A DNA stretch of 64,000 bases from Alnus glutinosa (GCF_958979055.1 NC_084889.1:33795951-33859950), one strand, 5' to 3'. Counted from the first letter of the stretch, positions 1 to 10,686 are shown. Notes: generated by a model not told the origin, from the letters alone. Numbers and translations are program-made.

Positions 1-130
1 AACTATTTTTTTAAGTTTTTATTTTATTTTAATAATTTTAAGAATGACATTTTTGTGATTAGAAAAACATTCTTAGGGGGGACGTTGATGATTTAAAGGA
101 GTTGTGTACTTATTCTAAAAATTTAATTAA
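1..130. mobile_element. Right end of a long-inverted-repeat element (truncated by window edge)
   Basis: The first ~110 bases match the right-hand part of the element at 9562-10294: both carry a stretch like tttttattttattttaataa followed by a 'gaatga(c/t)atttttgt(g/c)att' block. Only this end is visible because the window starts inside it. No coding sequence is seen. Confidence 0.5.
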
Positions 131-264
131 AATTGTAAATAGCTAATTTCTAAACTTTCCACACGATTGCCAGAATAACTTTTCGACGTAGGTCATCAGA
201 AATTATAATAATCAAATGACAAAGAACAATAATAGTCCAAATGAAAAAAAATAAAATTTTTCTT

Positions 265-415
265 AGAGAAGTGATTGGTGCGCAACAGTTGTGCACCACT
301 ATAGAGATATAGAATAAGTTTCATGTAGGACTCATGTGGTGGAACCCATTACATGAGACTCATCTTATGTCTCTAAGACCCTGCACAACTGTTGTGCATG
401 AGTCATTTTCCTTCT
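265..415. repeat. Short palindromic repeat (MITE-like)
   Basis: The ends are inverted copies: gcgcaacagttgtgcacca near 281-299 and the complementary gcacaactgttgtgcatga near 383-401. The middle is non-coding. It resembles in style, but not closely in sequence, the gttgtaca-type palindromes at 8.6 and 62.7 kb. Confidence 0.45.
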
Positions 416-449
416 CCTTAAACTAATAGCTAATTTTAGAAAAGCCCTA

Positions 450-982
450 TAAATTTTTAAGTGCACTAACGTTGATCAAATTTTCAAAATGTGTCAAAAG
501 GGTTTTTTTTTTTTTTTTTTTTTCAAATATTCTTATAAATATCCTTATTCTCTTAAAAATTTAAAGAAAATTAAAAATTAAAAAAGAAAATTTTAAAAAC
601 TTAAATATAAAACTAAAAAGTTAAAGAAATTAAAAAACAAATAAAAAAAAGAAGAAAAAGAAGAAGAAGATAATGGATGGCTGTTGGTTAGGGTGGCTTA
701 CACCACCTCTGGCCATGGAGGTTCGTCATTTCGTTGATGACACACTAACAAAATTCATGAAGTGTTTTGATAAAATTTGATTACATAGTATAATTTCGTT
801 TTATAAATATATATTTTCAATATATTGATTTTTTTTTTTTTTTTTAGTAAGATGGACACATGACATCGTTTTATTGGTGCTAACGTTGATATTAATAGAA
901 TTCGTCATGTATTTTGACGAAAATAGTATTTTTGACAAACATTGATAATTTGATAGGTCACAACAGTACACTTCAAAAATTG
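450..982. mobile_element. Degenerate long-inverted-repeat element with GC-rich core
   Basis: The left end near 451-490 (aaatttttaagtgcactaac) is an imperfect inverted match to sequence ending near 981 (reverse complement reads caatttttgaagtgtactgt). The interior is A-rich except for a small GC-rich core at about 675-725 containing gggtggct. Architecture resembles the long-inverted-repeat elements elsewhere in the window. No transposase is visible. Confidence 0.45.
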
Positions 983-1329
983 AAAGCTATTATAAAATCA
1001 GCAGTTTGTTCGGAATTTTTTTTTATATTTATCCTTAAAAAAAAAAAAAAAAAGCACCATCATAATTTCATAAACCCTATCCATTACTACATTTCCAGTA
1101 TATCTTTTCCACGAGAGAATTCTTGAGAAGGAAGAAAGTAGTTTGCAAACTAGTTGTAGCATTTGGCGAGTCCAAGAAATACAGGACAAGCTAGAACCGT
1201 GAGACAATTAAGAATCAAAGACTGCGGATCGAAAACAAAAAAATTTAGGTTGTAAGGGACAAATTTTTTTTTTGAAAAAAAAGATTAAAGAACTTAATTT
1301 AGAGGAATAAATTAGATGAAATTTTGAAT

Positions 1330-1916
1330 TTTTGGGGCTCCCCAAAGCTAGAGCCGGTAACCCGGTCCACCTCTCAGTGGGTACAGGGTAGAGGTGTCGA
1401 GGATCTCCCTATCGCTCATAGGGACCGGTTTTCTTGGTGCGGCCAGTCGGCGACCCGAATGACTTATGTGAGTTGAGGGCTGCTACACCCACACCCACAC
1501 CCAAATCCCCACAACCTGATGTGGAATGCCACATCAGATTTTTTTCTTTTTTTCTTTTTCCCTTCCACCTCCTCCCTCCATCTTCTCTCCCCTCCCACCT
1601 CCGGCCAGAAGAGCTGGATTCCGGCCGTTCTGGCCAAGGAACGACTAGATCCCGGCCAGCCAGCCGGCCGGAAAAGGGCCAGATCCCCGGCCGTTCTAGT
1701 CGGGGAACGGCCAGATCCTAGGATCCCTGGCCAGAATGGCGGGGGAACGACCAAATCCCGGTCGGGAAAGGGCCGAATCCCGGCCAGGATCCGGCCGGGG
1801 AAGTCCCGGATCCCGTCCAGCTCCGACTCTCTCCGTCACCGTCACCGTCTCCGTTTGCAGTCGCCGACTGAAAGAGAAAAGAAGAAGAATGAGAGAGAAG
1901 AGCGAGAGGAGAGAAC

Positions 1917-1954
<38 letters not shown>

Positions 1955-1960
1955 CATTTT
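1330..1960. repeat. GC-rich low-complexity block ending in a GA microsatellite
   Basis: The block is rich in CCGG and contains degenerate repeats of a ggccagatcc-like unit between about 1600 and 1830. It ends in a (GA)n run at 1917-1952. Several frames are open for 80-147 codons, but they are rich in Pro, Arg, Ser and Gly, match no family I recognise and reflect base composition. I see no gene here. Confidence 0.45.
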
Positions 1961-2691
1961 AGAAAAGAAAAAAAAATCTGATGTTTTAAGAGTTTGGGTG
2001 TGAGTATAGCATTTTTCATGTGAGTTTATTAAAAAAAATGAAAAAGAAAAAAAGAAGGAAAAAAAGAAAAAAAGTAGAAAAGAAAAAGTAATCCAACTTT
2101 TTACACCCATTTCTTCACGGGGGCAATCATTTCCCTTTCTTCACTCATCACAAAATGGCAACCGTTTGTTGCAGTCATGGCGATGCCAGTCCCTTTCCTT
2201 TGCCTAATCGGAGGCTCTTTTACTTTTCGGCCTCACCCTCCGCTGGATCCCGAAGTTTTTTTGCCCCCTTAATTTGTGTTTGGCTATTGAGAATACGGGA
2301 GAAAGACATACTCAATGGGCTTTTTTTTTTTTTTTTTTGGCTTTTGCATTCGAGTTTTGAATTTTAAATCATTTTAATATATTTTTGGCTTTTGTCCATC
2401 AATTGCACTGTTTTTAATTTTTTAATATAACATAAATTAACAGTTTGGAATTTGATTATGTTATATTAAATATATGCTGACGCTGCCCGCCGCCAGCTAG
2501 CACTGCCGTCTGCCGCCACATGCGGTCAACCACATCAACCAAACACCACCACCGGCGGACGGGACCGCCACCCACCGGCGAACACGCATAATATGGAATA
2601 AGCTTGGAACAATCGGATTAAATAAACAGATTTATAAACCATGGCAGTTCTGAAAAGACAAAGGAAGCAATAAACAGCAGTTTCAGTCTCT

Positions 2692-3159
2692 CTAAATACA
2701 AGAAGTAAGCCAGTATCGTCGCCCCTCATCCGTCATTTTCAGGAGCATCCGTGCTCGATTCGGATCGGTGACGTACTCGCACGCTCTTAAATAGGTATCC
2801 ATAGGGACTTCAAGCTCGAGATAAAGATGGTTAATTATGTCCATGATCTTGACCACAGGGTCCCTCATCCTCTCAATCTCCCTCATCATATACTCGCACC
2901 CACTTTTAATGTAGGACCAGTCGTTATATATTTTCCTAAAAGCTTCATGTCGTCGGCGCGATCGCTCGCTGCTTCCTGACGATTCCGTTGGAGAAGCTCG
3001 CCTCTTTCTTCCTTGTGATGCCAGATCACGGTGGGGCTCAGTCAAGTCTACCGTTGCCCGGGGGGAATTCAGGACAACATGTTGGTCAGAGTCGGAGTCG
3101 GAGTCGGAGTCGGAGTCGGTCTGCCGTGAGCTCCTCCGCGGTGTCGTAGACGTTGACAT
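2692..3159 (-). CDS. Unknown protein, tandem copy A (155 aa)
   Basis: I do not recognise this family. The ATG lies directly after a splice acceptor (tcatag|ATG) and is fed by a 5' exon ending at a strong donor (gtgagt) near 3371, so translation probably starts with exon 2. The protein has a Ser/Arg-rich N-terminus with an uninterrupted Ser-Asp run (about residues 15-25), a basic patch RKRR near residue 52, a further Arg cluster near 68, and a charged helical C-terminal half (IYNDW, MRDPVVKIMDI, RMLLKMTDEGRRYWL). No signal peptide or membrane segment is visible. A homologous copy lies 3.7 kb to the right. The 5' exon also holds an open frame from an ATG near 3476 that joins in phase, giving a possible longer N-terminus; this is not preserved in copy B, so I prefer the short form. 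Nuclear location is a guess from the basic patches. Confidence 0.55.
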   Translation of the reverse strand: MSTSTTPRRSSRQTDSDSDSDSDSDQHVVLNSPRATVDLTEPHRDLASQGRKRRASPTESSGSSERSRRRHEAFRKIYNDWSYIKSGCEYMMREIERMRDPVVKIMDIINHLYLELEVPMDTYLRACEYVTDPNRARMLLKMTDEGRRYWLTSCI

Positions 3160-3371
3160 CTATGAACACGACGTGGAAAAGCAATGTGATTGTAAATAAA
3201 CATAGAAAAAAAGGAATCATGGAAATATACAGGACGCAGACCGAGTCCGACCACCAGAGCTCGGCCACCACGATGGGTGTGTCCACAACCCGTCACGGCG
3301 GTGGCTGAGGTCGGTCAAAGCTCTCAGTGGCCGAGAGAAAGGGGAAAAGCCTAAAAGTTAGGAGAACTCAC
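3160..3371 (-). other. 5' UTR intron of copy A
   Basis: The minus strand shows a donor ctg|gtgagttctcc at 3371 and a pyrimidine-rich acceptor tcatag at 3160 directly abutting the start codon. Donor, acceptor and position are all preserved in the second copy (about 6883-7141), which supports a real intron. The upstream 5' exon covers roughly 3372-3500. Confidence 0.5.
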
Positions 3372-4692
3372 CAGTGTCTGTGATCTGGTTCGGGGAGCCG
3401 TCGTGGTATGTATGGGCCAGCGTGGTCGTCGACAGTGTACTGGAGGTTGAACTTGAATCGGAGCGTCACGGTTTGTAGGCATTTGAGAAGGTACCGGTGG
3501 AAGCTTTTTAAAGTCGATTTAGATCACGGAGTAGCAGTAACTGCGTACTGTCTGACGGAGAAGAGACTGAGAAGACAGTGGTCAGAAGACCCTTCACCAA
3601 AAAGCTAAGAAGACCGGCGAACAGGCACGTCCTTCGTTGCAATTTTTGAATTCTCTCTTGAATTTTTCCCTCCAAAAACCAACAACGACGCAGCAAATGT
3701 TTGATTGATTGATGACCCTAATACAGTGATACCCTACTGAATTTGTACTCGAATTTTAATTAAAAATTGTATATAATATAGCTGATGAATTCTGCACGAT
3801 TTCAAACAAGGAAAAGAAATAGTAAACAGAAAAAGTAGAAAAAACAAAATAAATAGACAAACAGTATACTTTAATGAAAAAAATTCAATTGTTACTTCTG
3901 TTCGGGCATTCGTCACATGTCGCTGTATCACATTAGCTAAATATGTTTTTAATATTACGTAGGACAAAAAAAATTCTTTTTAAATATTTTCTCATTTTAT
4001 GTTGCAATAAAAGTATGGATATCATATATTATACAACAATAAATACGATTCCGAACAGGTGTTAGCATTTTAAGGAAGGTCGACGTGAATGACCATTAAA
4101 AAAAGGAAAAAGCTTCTTACACAACTTGTTGTGCAAGGTCGGTTCCTTAAAAGTATGGAGGGAAGCTATAAAGAAATGCCAACTGAATTTTTTTTTATTG
4201 AAGATACGTATTATACGTCATTTTTTCAAACCGAAATGGTTTTTTTTTATTTAAAGTGTAACCACTTGTACATGTGAATTATTTAACCTAAAAGAATATT
4301 TTAAAAAAATTAATTTTTCTTTTAAACATTTTTTTAAAAAAAAAAAATTAAAGAAAAATTTTGATGTATGTTAAATTTAACTTTTGATAAATGAAAAACA
4401 AATAAATCATTATAACCTCGTTAAATTTTACTAGTTAAAAATCACTTTTATTTACTTTAGTCATCTATTTTTTTAAAGCACAACAATTGCATTACCACCT
4501 TATCCCATTAATATCACTGTTTCATATATATATATATATATATAAAGTTGTGTGGTGAATGAATGATAAAGATAAAAAAGAAGAAAAAAAAAAAACACTA
4601 ACAGACTTTTATTATTTCAATGAGTGTTAGCAAGTGGTATATCTTATTTACTCATCAAATCTTTTTCACCAAATTGGTGAGATTGCTTGGCG

Positions 4693-6008
4693 TAGAGGTG
4701 TACAAACGGAGCAATTATAACCGTTTTGAAACTGCTAACCGCACAAAAGCAGTTATAGGATTTGCGAAAAGCGGTTAATAACCACTTTCCTATATATTAT
4801 AAAAATTAAAAAAATATTATATATATTAAAAATTAAAATATATAAAAAATAATAATACTCCTGTGCGACTCGCGAGAGGATGGGCTGGCTGGTGTCGTTT
4901 TGGTATTTAAAAATACCAAAACGGCGCCGTTTAACTTCGGTATTCACTCATTTCACTGAATCACTAATCAGTATTTCACATTTTCATTTTTTACTCAACA
5001 AGTTCAACACTTCAGTCTTACGCCGTTAGGGACCTAGGGTTTGAAAGTTGAAACTTTCAATTTCATCTACCATCCAATCTCCAGTCGTTCTCTCTCAGTC
5101 TCACTGCCTTTCGCTGCCTTTCGTCGCCTTTCGCCTCCGTCGTTCTCCAGCCATTCTCTCTCATTGCGTCACCGCCTTTGGATTCTTGGTTTCAGGTGAG
5201 CATTCTTTTAAAATTTTAATGCTACTTTCTATTTTATCAGATGTTTTTTGTTATACATCGACAGATCTGTTATTGTGGATCACAGATCTGTGACATATTA
5301 TGTGCTTGTATACTTGATTTGGCTTGGGGCTTTTATCATTTCAGATATGATGATTTTTTTTTTCATGTTTTGAAATTTCTCTATTGATCTGCCATTATTG
5401 TAGCTGTAGTTACTGCATCTGGGTTCCAGACATTAGCCTTTAGCCCATTAGCCATTTTTACTTGAATTATTTTTGTGCATATTTCTATGCTTGTGTATGG
5501 GGAGATTGAGTCTTTGATTTTAGAACTGTATATTTTCAATAAGCCTCTTAAAATGTGCCTTACGAAATATTTAGCTTCAGATACGAGGATCCAATGGAGC
5601 CTGAGATTGAAGTAAGGAGTCATTTTTGCTTATTGGAAGAATTTGATGAATTGAATATTTTTGGTTTTTGGTTTTGGATTTATAATGATTTGGATTTGGT
5701 CATTTGATTATGTGGCTATTTGTTTGTGTTTTGTATTTGTATTTTTTTTAATAAATATTTTGGATTTTTATTTAGGTTCGTTAATTTAGTACCAAAAGGA
5801 AAAGGCAAAAAGTTCAAAAAGTATTAAATTATTTTTTGAAAAATAAAAATCTGCTCAAAATGGGCCAAAATTCGGCCCAAAACCAGTCCAAAATTGGTCC
5901 AAAATTCAAGTTGAAAAGCGGTTTTAAAACTACCAGTTATTGAATAATCGCTAGGTGGTTAGCGGTTTTAGCCAATAACCGTCAGTTATAACAATTTGTA
6001 CACCCCTA
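4693..6008 (+). mobile_element. Non-autonomous hAT-like element, 1316 bp
   Basis: Terminal inverted repeats are TAGAGGTGTACAAA on the left and TAGGGGTGTACAAA (reverse complement) on the right. Flanking 8-bp direct repeats are gcttggcg and acttggtg (6 of 8 identical), as expected of an aged hAT insertion. Subterminal regions repeat 'ggtta' and 'aaccgc' motifs in both orientations. Inside is a leader-like stretch (about 5020-5195) ending at a good donor (tttcag|gtgagc), then an acceptor near 5579 (cttcag|atac) and an ATG at 5594 reading MEPEIEVRSHF before a stop after about 40 codons. This may be the leftover 5' end of a parental transposase gene or captured host sequence. Confidence 0.65.
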
Positions 6009-6459
6009 ACTTGGTGACTCATTTTAAATTAATTAAATAAATTAACTCGCAAAAATAACCTAAATATACTAAAAATGCTCTTAAATTGAAGTTTTTTTTT
6101 AATGTTTCGTTAAAAATATAGAAAAAAACTAAATTTAAATAACTTATTATGACTTTATGAGTGCTCTCAAGGGAACATGGCTTCCTCACATACTTGGATG
6201 TCTTTTCATTGATTCACAAGGATTAAATACAACACAAAAACACATGCCGAAATAAAACAACACATGACCACATATTCACAAGACCATTACGCCCACGGTT
6301 TACAACCCGCACCATCCTCCAACTCCCGCTTTCCTGAAGAAAGCGCCCACCCACCGCCCAACGCCATCACCGGCGAGCCACACCGTCACTCCAACATAAT
6401 AATCCCGTCTCTCTAAATAAAAGAAGTTAGCCATTGCCGTCGCTTCCCGTCCGGCATTT

Positions 6460-6882
6460 TCAGGAGCATTCGTTCCCGATTCTTGTCGGTGACGTAATCA
6501 CACGCTCAAAAATAGGAATCCCAGACTCCAAGCTCCCGATGAGATCGTCAAGTATGTCCATGATCTCGCGTATAGGGTCCCGGGGGACAGTGGGGCGACT
6601 AGATGCACGCTGGTACAAAACCTCGTACTGCCTTTTCATCTGGATGAAGTCGTTATACATTTCCTCGTAAATTTCATCTCCTCGGGACGATCGGTTGTTG
6701 ATTGGTGAGGATTCCATTGGAGAAGCTCGCCTCTTTCCTTCTGATTCTGGTTTTGATGCGAGACCACAGTGGGGCTCAGTCAAGCCTATGGTTGCCCGGG
6801 GGGACTTCAGGTCAGCAACATGTTCCTCCTCGTCGTAGTCGGTCTGCCCGGGGATCTTCCGTGGTGTCGTAAACATTGACAT
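6460..6882 (-). CDS. Unknown protein, tandem copy B (140 aa, C-terminus probably frameshifted)
   Basis: Paralogue of the gene at 2692-3159. Shared blocks include MS.(F/T)TTPR, LTEPH, RRASP.ESS, (I/M)YND and IMDI. It lacks the Ser-Asp run. The start abuts an acceptor (tcatag|ATG) as in copy A. From about 6533-6543 the sequence is one base shorter than copy A, which moves the reading frame: the predicted C-terminus (IFERVITSPTRIGNECS) differs from copy A, while the copy-A frame remains recognisable downstream (YVTD.NR.RMLLKM, then WLTSFI and a stop at 6413-6415) but is cut by a TGA at 6505-6507. So copy B either has a truncated, altered tail or is a young pseudogene. Function unknown. Confidence 0.5.
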   Translation of the reverse strand: MSMFTTPRKIPGQTDYDEEEHVADLKSPRATIGLTEPHCGLASKPESEGKRRASPMESSPINNRSSRGDEIYEEMYNDFIQMKRQYEVLYQRASSRPTVPRDPIREIMDILDDLIGSLESGIPIFERVITSPTRIGNECS

Positions 6883-7374
6883 CTATGAACACGAAATGAA
6901 AAAGTAATGTCGAGAAATTTTGGAAGCAATGTAATTGCAAATAAACAGACAAAAATAAGAGGGCATCATGGAAATATATAGGACGCCGAATAACAATAAC
7001 AGATTCCCTGTTAATGACGGAGTCCGACAACCACGATGGGTGGGTCAACAACCCGGCACGGCGGTGGCTGATGCCTGTCACAGCTCTCAGAGGCTGAGAG
7101 AGAAGTGAAGGGGGAAAAGCCTACAAGTTAGGAGAACTCACCTGTGTGTGATCTGGTTCGGAGCGTCTCTCTGTCTGTAAGCATTTGAGAAGTTAGCAGT
7201 GGAAGCTTTATAGTCGACTTAGATCACGGAGTAGCAGTAGCTTCGTAGGGTCTGACGGAGAAGAGACTGAGAAGACCCACTTTCTGAAACGATTCTCTGT
7301 GTGAGAAGACCCTTCACTGGTGACGATTCCCTCCAAAATTTTGATTGATCGATGGCCATCCCTCCCGATAATAC

Positions 7375-7545
7375 CGAATAACGCTGTATATCACTTTTTA
7401 TCCTCTCAAAATTAAAGCAACTCTTAAAATTACTATTGAATTTTTGATTCAATAATCATATATTAAAAATTCAATGGTAATTTTAAGAATCACATCAATT
7501 TTGAGGTGACAAAAAAAAGACAAAGAAATGATGTATAGCATTACT
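7375..7545. mobile_element. MITE of the 'tgctacatatcatc' family, copy 1
   Basis: A palindromic ~170-bp element: the left end taacgctgtatatcac is complementary to the right end atgatgtatagcatta, and an inner pair (attgaat ... attcaatgg) is also inverted. Related copies lie at 21440-21545 (partial), 22545-22725 and 57722-57900. No coding capacity. Confidence 0.55.
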
Positions 7546-7930
7546 TATAATACCCTACCGAATTTGTACTAAATTTAATTATAATTTGTATATAGCTGAT
7601 AAATTCTGCACGATTACTTTTCGATATATATATATATAATTTTTTTTAAAAAATGAACCATTAATATATGTGAATAGTCAAAATTACAAATCAATCGTTC
7701 TAGTATTAAAATTAATTTAAAAATTTATGTGATTAGCTTAATTTACAAATATTTTATGCAGTCAAATTCGGTTAAAATTTTTAGAGATATGACACAACTT
7801 TTGACTACTTTTGCCGACGTGGCAACTTTTACTTTTATTTTTACCTTTTATTTTTTTTTATTTTTTTTTTTTGTCAAATAGGCAAGATGGTCAAGAATTG
7901 TGTCTTGAGGTGACAAAAGATTATGAGAAA

Positions 7931-8589
7931 TAGGGGTGTGCATGGGGCGGGGCGGTGCGGGTTTCCGCCTTTTTTGGCCCCGCCCCGCACCTTTGCAGGT
8001 TGGAAATTTCCAACCAGCAAACCGCACTTGATAAAGACTAACCGTACGGGGCGGGTTCGCGCGGGCGAGGCGGGTATTTTGAGTGGCATTTATGTAATTT
8101 TGATTTTATTTTGTAAAAAATAAAAATTCGAAAAAGTACTGATTTTTTTAATAAAAAAATTAAATTCATATTAATTTTTCACAGAATCTTATGAAAGCAA
8201 AGTCAAATTTTTAGGAAATCAACTCTGTTTCATTAAAGAAAAAAATTATAATTTCAAAACTCCTTAAATTTAGTCATTCGACATGTTGACACATATCTTT
8301 CAATCGTTCTTATTTCCATACAAGAACATTTTCCATGGAATTAGCCTTGTAAACTAAACTAAAAATTCTATTAATTATAGATAAAATTCTAAGAAACATG
8401 ATTTTTTTTTTTTTTTTTTTTTCTCCTTTGTGCGGTGCGGGGCGGGGACCCGCATTTTTTAAAAGGCTAAACCCGCAACCCGCCCCGCATAAATTTCTCA
8501 AATTAAGACCCTAACCCGCAAAAAAACCTGAAAACCCGGTCCTCTGCGGGGCGGGGTGGGGCGGGGATTGCGGGTTTTGCACACCCCTA
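7931..8589. mobile_element. Non-autonomous hAT-like element, 659 bp
   Basis: Perfect 12-bp terminal inverted repeats TAGGGGTGTGCA, flanked by 8-bp direct repeats atgagaaa (923-930 of the 7-kb block) and atgaaaaa (8590-8597), 7 of 8 identical. Both subterminal regions are packed with G-rich gcggggcgggg-type motifs in opposite orientations, while the core is AT-rich. No transposase ORF. The 8-bp target duplication and short inverted repeats fit the hAT superfamily. Confidence 0.75.
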
Positions 8590-8597
8590 ATGAAAAA

Positions 8598-8790
8598 TGA
8601 TTGTTGTACAACTTTTGTCACAACTCTTGTAGTTGGCAATTGCTAACAACTTTTTTTTCAATTAACTATTAGATTTATTTTTTTACGTGTGGGTCCAAAA
8701 TATCCAATGATTGCTCTTAAAAAAAAGTTGTTAGAATTGTATAAAAAGTTGTACGAATCTTGTAAACGTATCATATCTCAAAATTTTAAA
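8598..8790. mobile_element. Palindromic MITE-like repeat ('gttgtac' family), copy 1
   Basis: Starts with gttgtacaacttttgtcaca and ends with the inverted form agttgtacgaatcttg. The centre carries atccaatgattg flanked by gttgttag-type sequence. It lies immediately beyond the hAT-like element's right target duplication. A clear relative is at 62710-62880. Confidence 0.5.
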
Positions 8791-9560
8791 AGATTCCATT
8801 AAATGCCACGTCAGCGCTAATAAGATTACATCACATGTCAATCATAAAAAAAAATATATAAATTTATTAAAAATATAAATAAATAAAACTTAAAAAATTA
8901 TCAAGAGAAAGCAAAAAACTGAAAACTTAAAAAAAAAAAAAAAAAAAAACCGATGAGCAGTTTTTTGTCGGAAAATAGATGATTACCAAAATGTTGTGAA
9001 GCTTATTTATTGGATATGGTCAAAACAATTAATAAAAAAAATGTTATAGATACCAATGAAAAAGTTTTACATCATTTTAGTACTTATTTCTTGGTAAAAT
9101 ATTTGGTACCTCTAGCATTTTTTTTTTAAAAAATTTGAAAATTAAGCATATCAATAAAAATAACAATGGAAACTATATTTTTATTCAATAACCCTTTGGA
9201 TCAATTTTTATTAAAAAGAAAAAAAAATAAAAAAAATAAAAGGCGGTTTGGATTGTTTCACCATTGTAAAATAATTGTGCATCCAACTAACGTAGAAATT
9301 GTTTGGAGGGTTGTGAATGCATTTGGAGGGCTCATTTTTTTTTTTTCGTTTCTGTAAAATTCCAATACCTTATTATGTACTACTAGCTTTATTGTGTTTT
9401 TCGATGTTTATTTTTTGAAATTTTATGTTTTAAATTTTTTTACCATTTTTAACTCCACTTCAAAATTTACCACAATTTTTTACGATCTCAAGAAAAATGT
9501 TTGTCATATTACAATTTTTGCTATAATAATAAAATAAATAAATAAAAAAAAAAAGAGAAA
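8791..9560. other. AT-rich intergenic sequence
   Basis: AT-rich DNA with poly-A and poly-T runs. I see no gene, splice-supported exon or structured repeat here. Confidence 0.5.
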
Positions 9561-9561
9561 A

Positions 9562-10294
9562 AAGCCCACATATTCTCTTCAAACTACCATTCAATTGTCA
9601 ATGTACCCCTAAACTACAAATTGTGTCAATATCCCCCCTCAAACTATCAAAAAATATTAATATTTTTACTAATACTAATAAAAAGACAAAAATGACCCTA
9701 CATTTTTTTGAAGAAGACAAAAATTTCCTCATAAACTAAAAAATAAAATAACTAAAACTAAAAAATAAAAAAGAAACTAAAAATAAAAAACTTCAAAAAT
9801 TATTTTTTAAAAACAAATTAAATAAAAAACGAAAAAGAATGATTTTTTTTTTAAAAGAAAAAAAGCAAACGAAAAAAATAGCTGAAAATTATAAAAATAA
9901 TTTTTTTTTTTAAAAAAAAAAACAAACGAAAAAGAAAAAAGAAAAACCAGTTTTTTATTAAACTAAAAAAAAAAGGAAAAGAACAATTTTTTTTTTAAAA
10001 AAAACAAATGAAAAAAAACTGAGAATTATTTATTTAATAAATAAATAAACAAACGAACAAAAAAAAAACAGTTTTTTATTTTTTAATTTATTATTTTTTT
10101 GGTATAAATTTTTGTTATTTTATATTATTTTTAGTTTTTATTTTATTTTAATAATTTTATGAATGATATTTTTGTCATTAAGAGAACATTGATATTTTTT
10201 AGTAGTTTAGGAAAAAACATTGACACAATTGATAATTTTAGGAGTACATTAACAATAAGATGGTAATTTAAGTGGGTTATTTGAACTTTTTCAG
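9562..10294. mobile_element. Long-inverted-repeat element, ~730 bp
   Basis: About 110 bp at each end are inverted copies. Shared text includes ttcaa(a/t)taaccac-like ends, then aattgtcaatgta.cccta and a 'tgtgtcaat' block on the left (about 9585-9640), mirrored on the right at about 10190-10270. The middle is A-rich filler with stepwise aaaacaaacgaaaaa repeats. No ORF. Long terminal repeats with no coding region resemble non-autonomous Mutator-like elements, but I could not confirm a 9-bp target duplication. Confidence 0.5.
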
Positions 10295-10686
10295 AATAAA
10301 ATTACAATTAAATTTGATAAGAGTGTCATGTTAGTTAATAGGATTATGTTCCCTTAAAACTTGGCTATAGACATTGGGATGTTAAGAAAAGGCGGGTCTC
10401 ATGATAGCCTTTCTTTTTTTCTTTTTTAAACCGACGAATTTTAGTGAAATTTAAATAATCTAATTGTAGAGAAACAATAATTCTCATTTTAATTTGTGAT
10501 GAGATTTATAGGGAAAATAAAAATGTAATACTCTAAACAAAACTATTACGTGAATAAGATCCTTTACAAGTTATTAAACATGATCTAAAATACTTTTAAG
10601 AATTTTAAATATTTTGAAATTTTAGGGAACCTGCCATTTTTGATCGACAAAATCACCCTCATTTGCCATGTCACAACGCTCTAAAA

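Larger units (their letters stand above)
2520..3790. repeat. Segmental duplication, unit A
   Basis: The whole stretch, from below the stop codon through the gene, its 5' UTR intron and 5' exon to the text taccctac.gaatttgtact and ctgcacgatt, is matched in order and orientation by about 6310-7625. The duplicated unit is about 1.3 kb. Direct orientation and 3.8-kb spacing point to tandem duplication followed by transposon insertion between the copies. Confidence 0.65.
6310..7625. repeat. Segmental duplication, unit B
   Basis: Partner of 2520-3790. It carries an extra MITE-like insertion at about 7375-7545 that unit A lacks, so that insertion is later than the duplication. Confidence 0.65.

Noticed and set aside
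1434-1962. Open frames of 95-147 codons on both strands
   Set aside because: They overlap one another in GC-rich low-complexity DNA, end in a GA microsatellite and show no domain or splice pattern.
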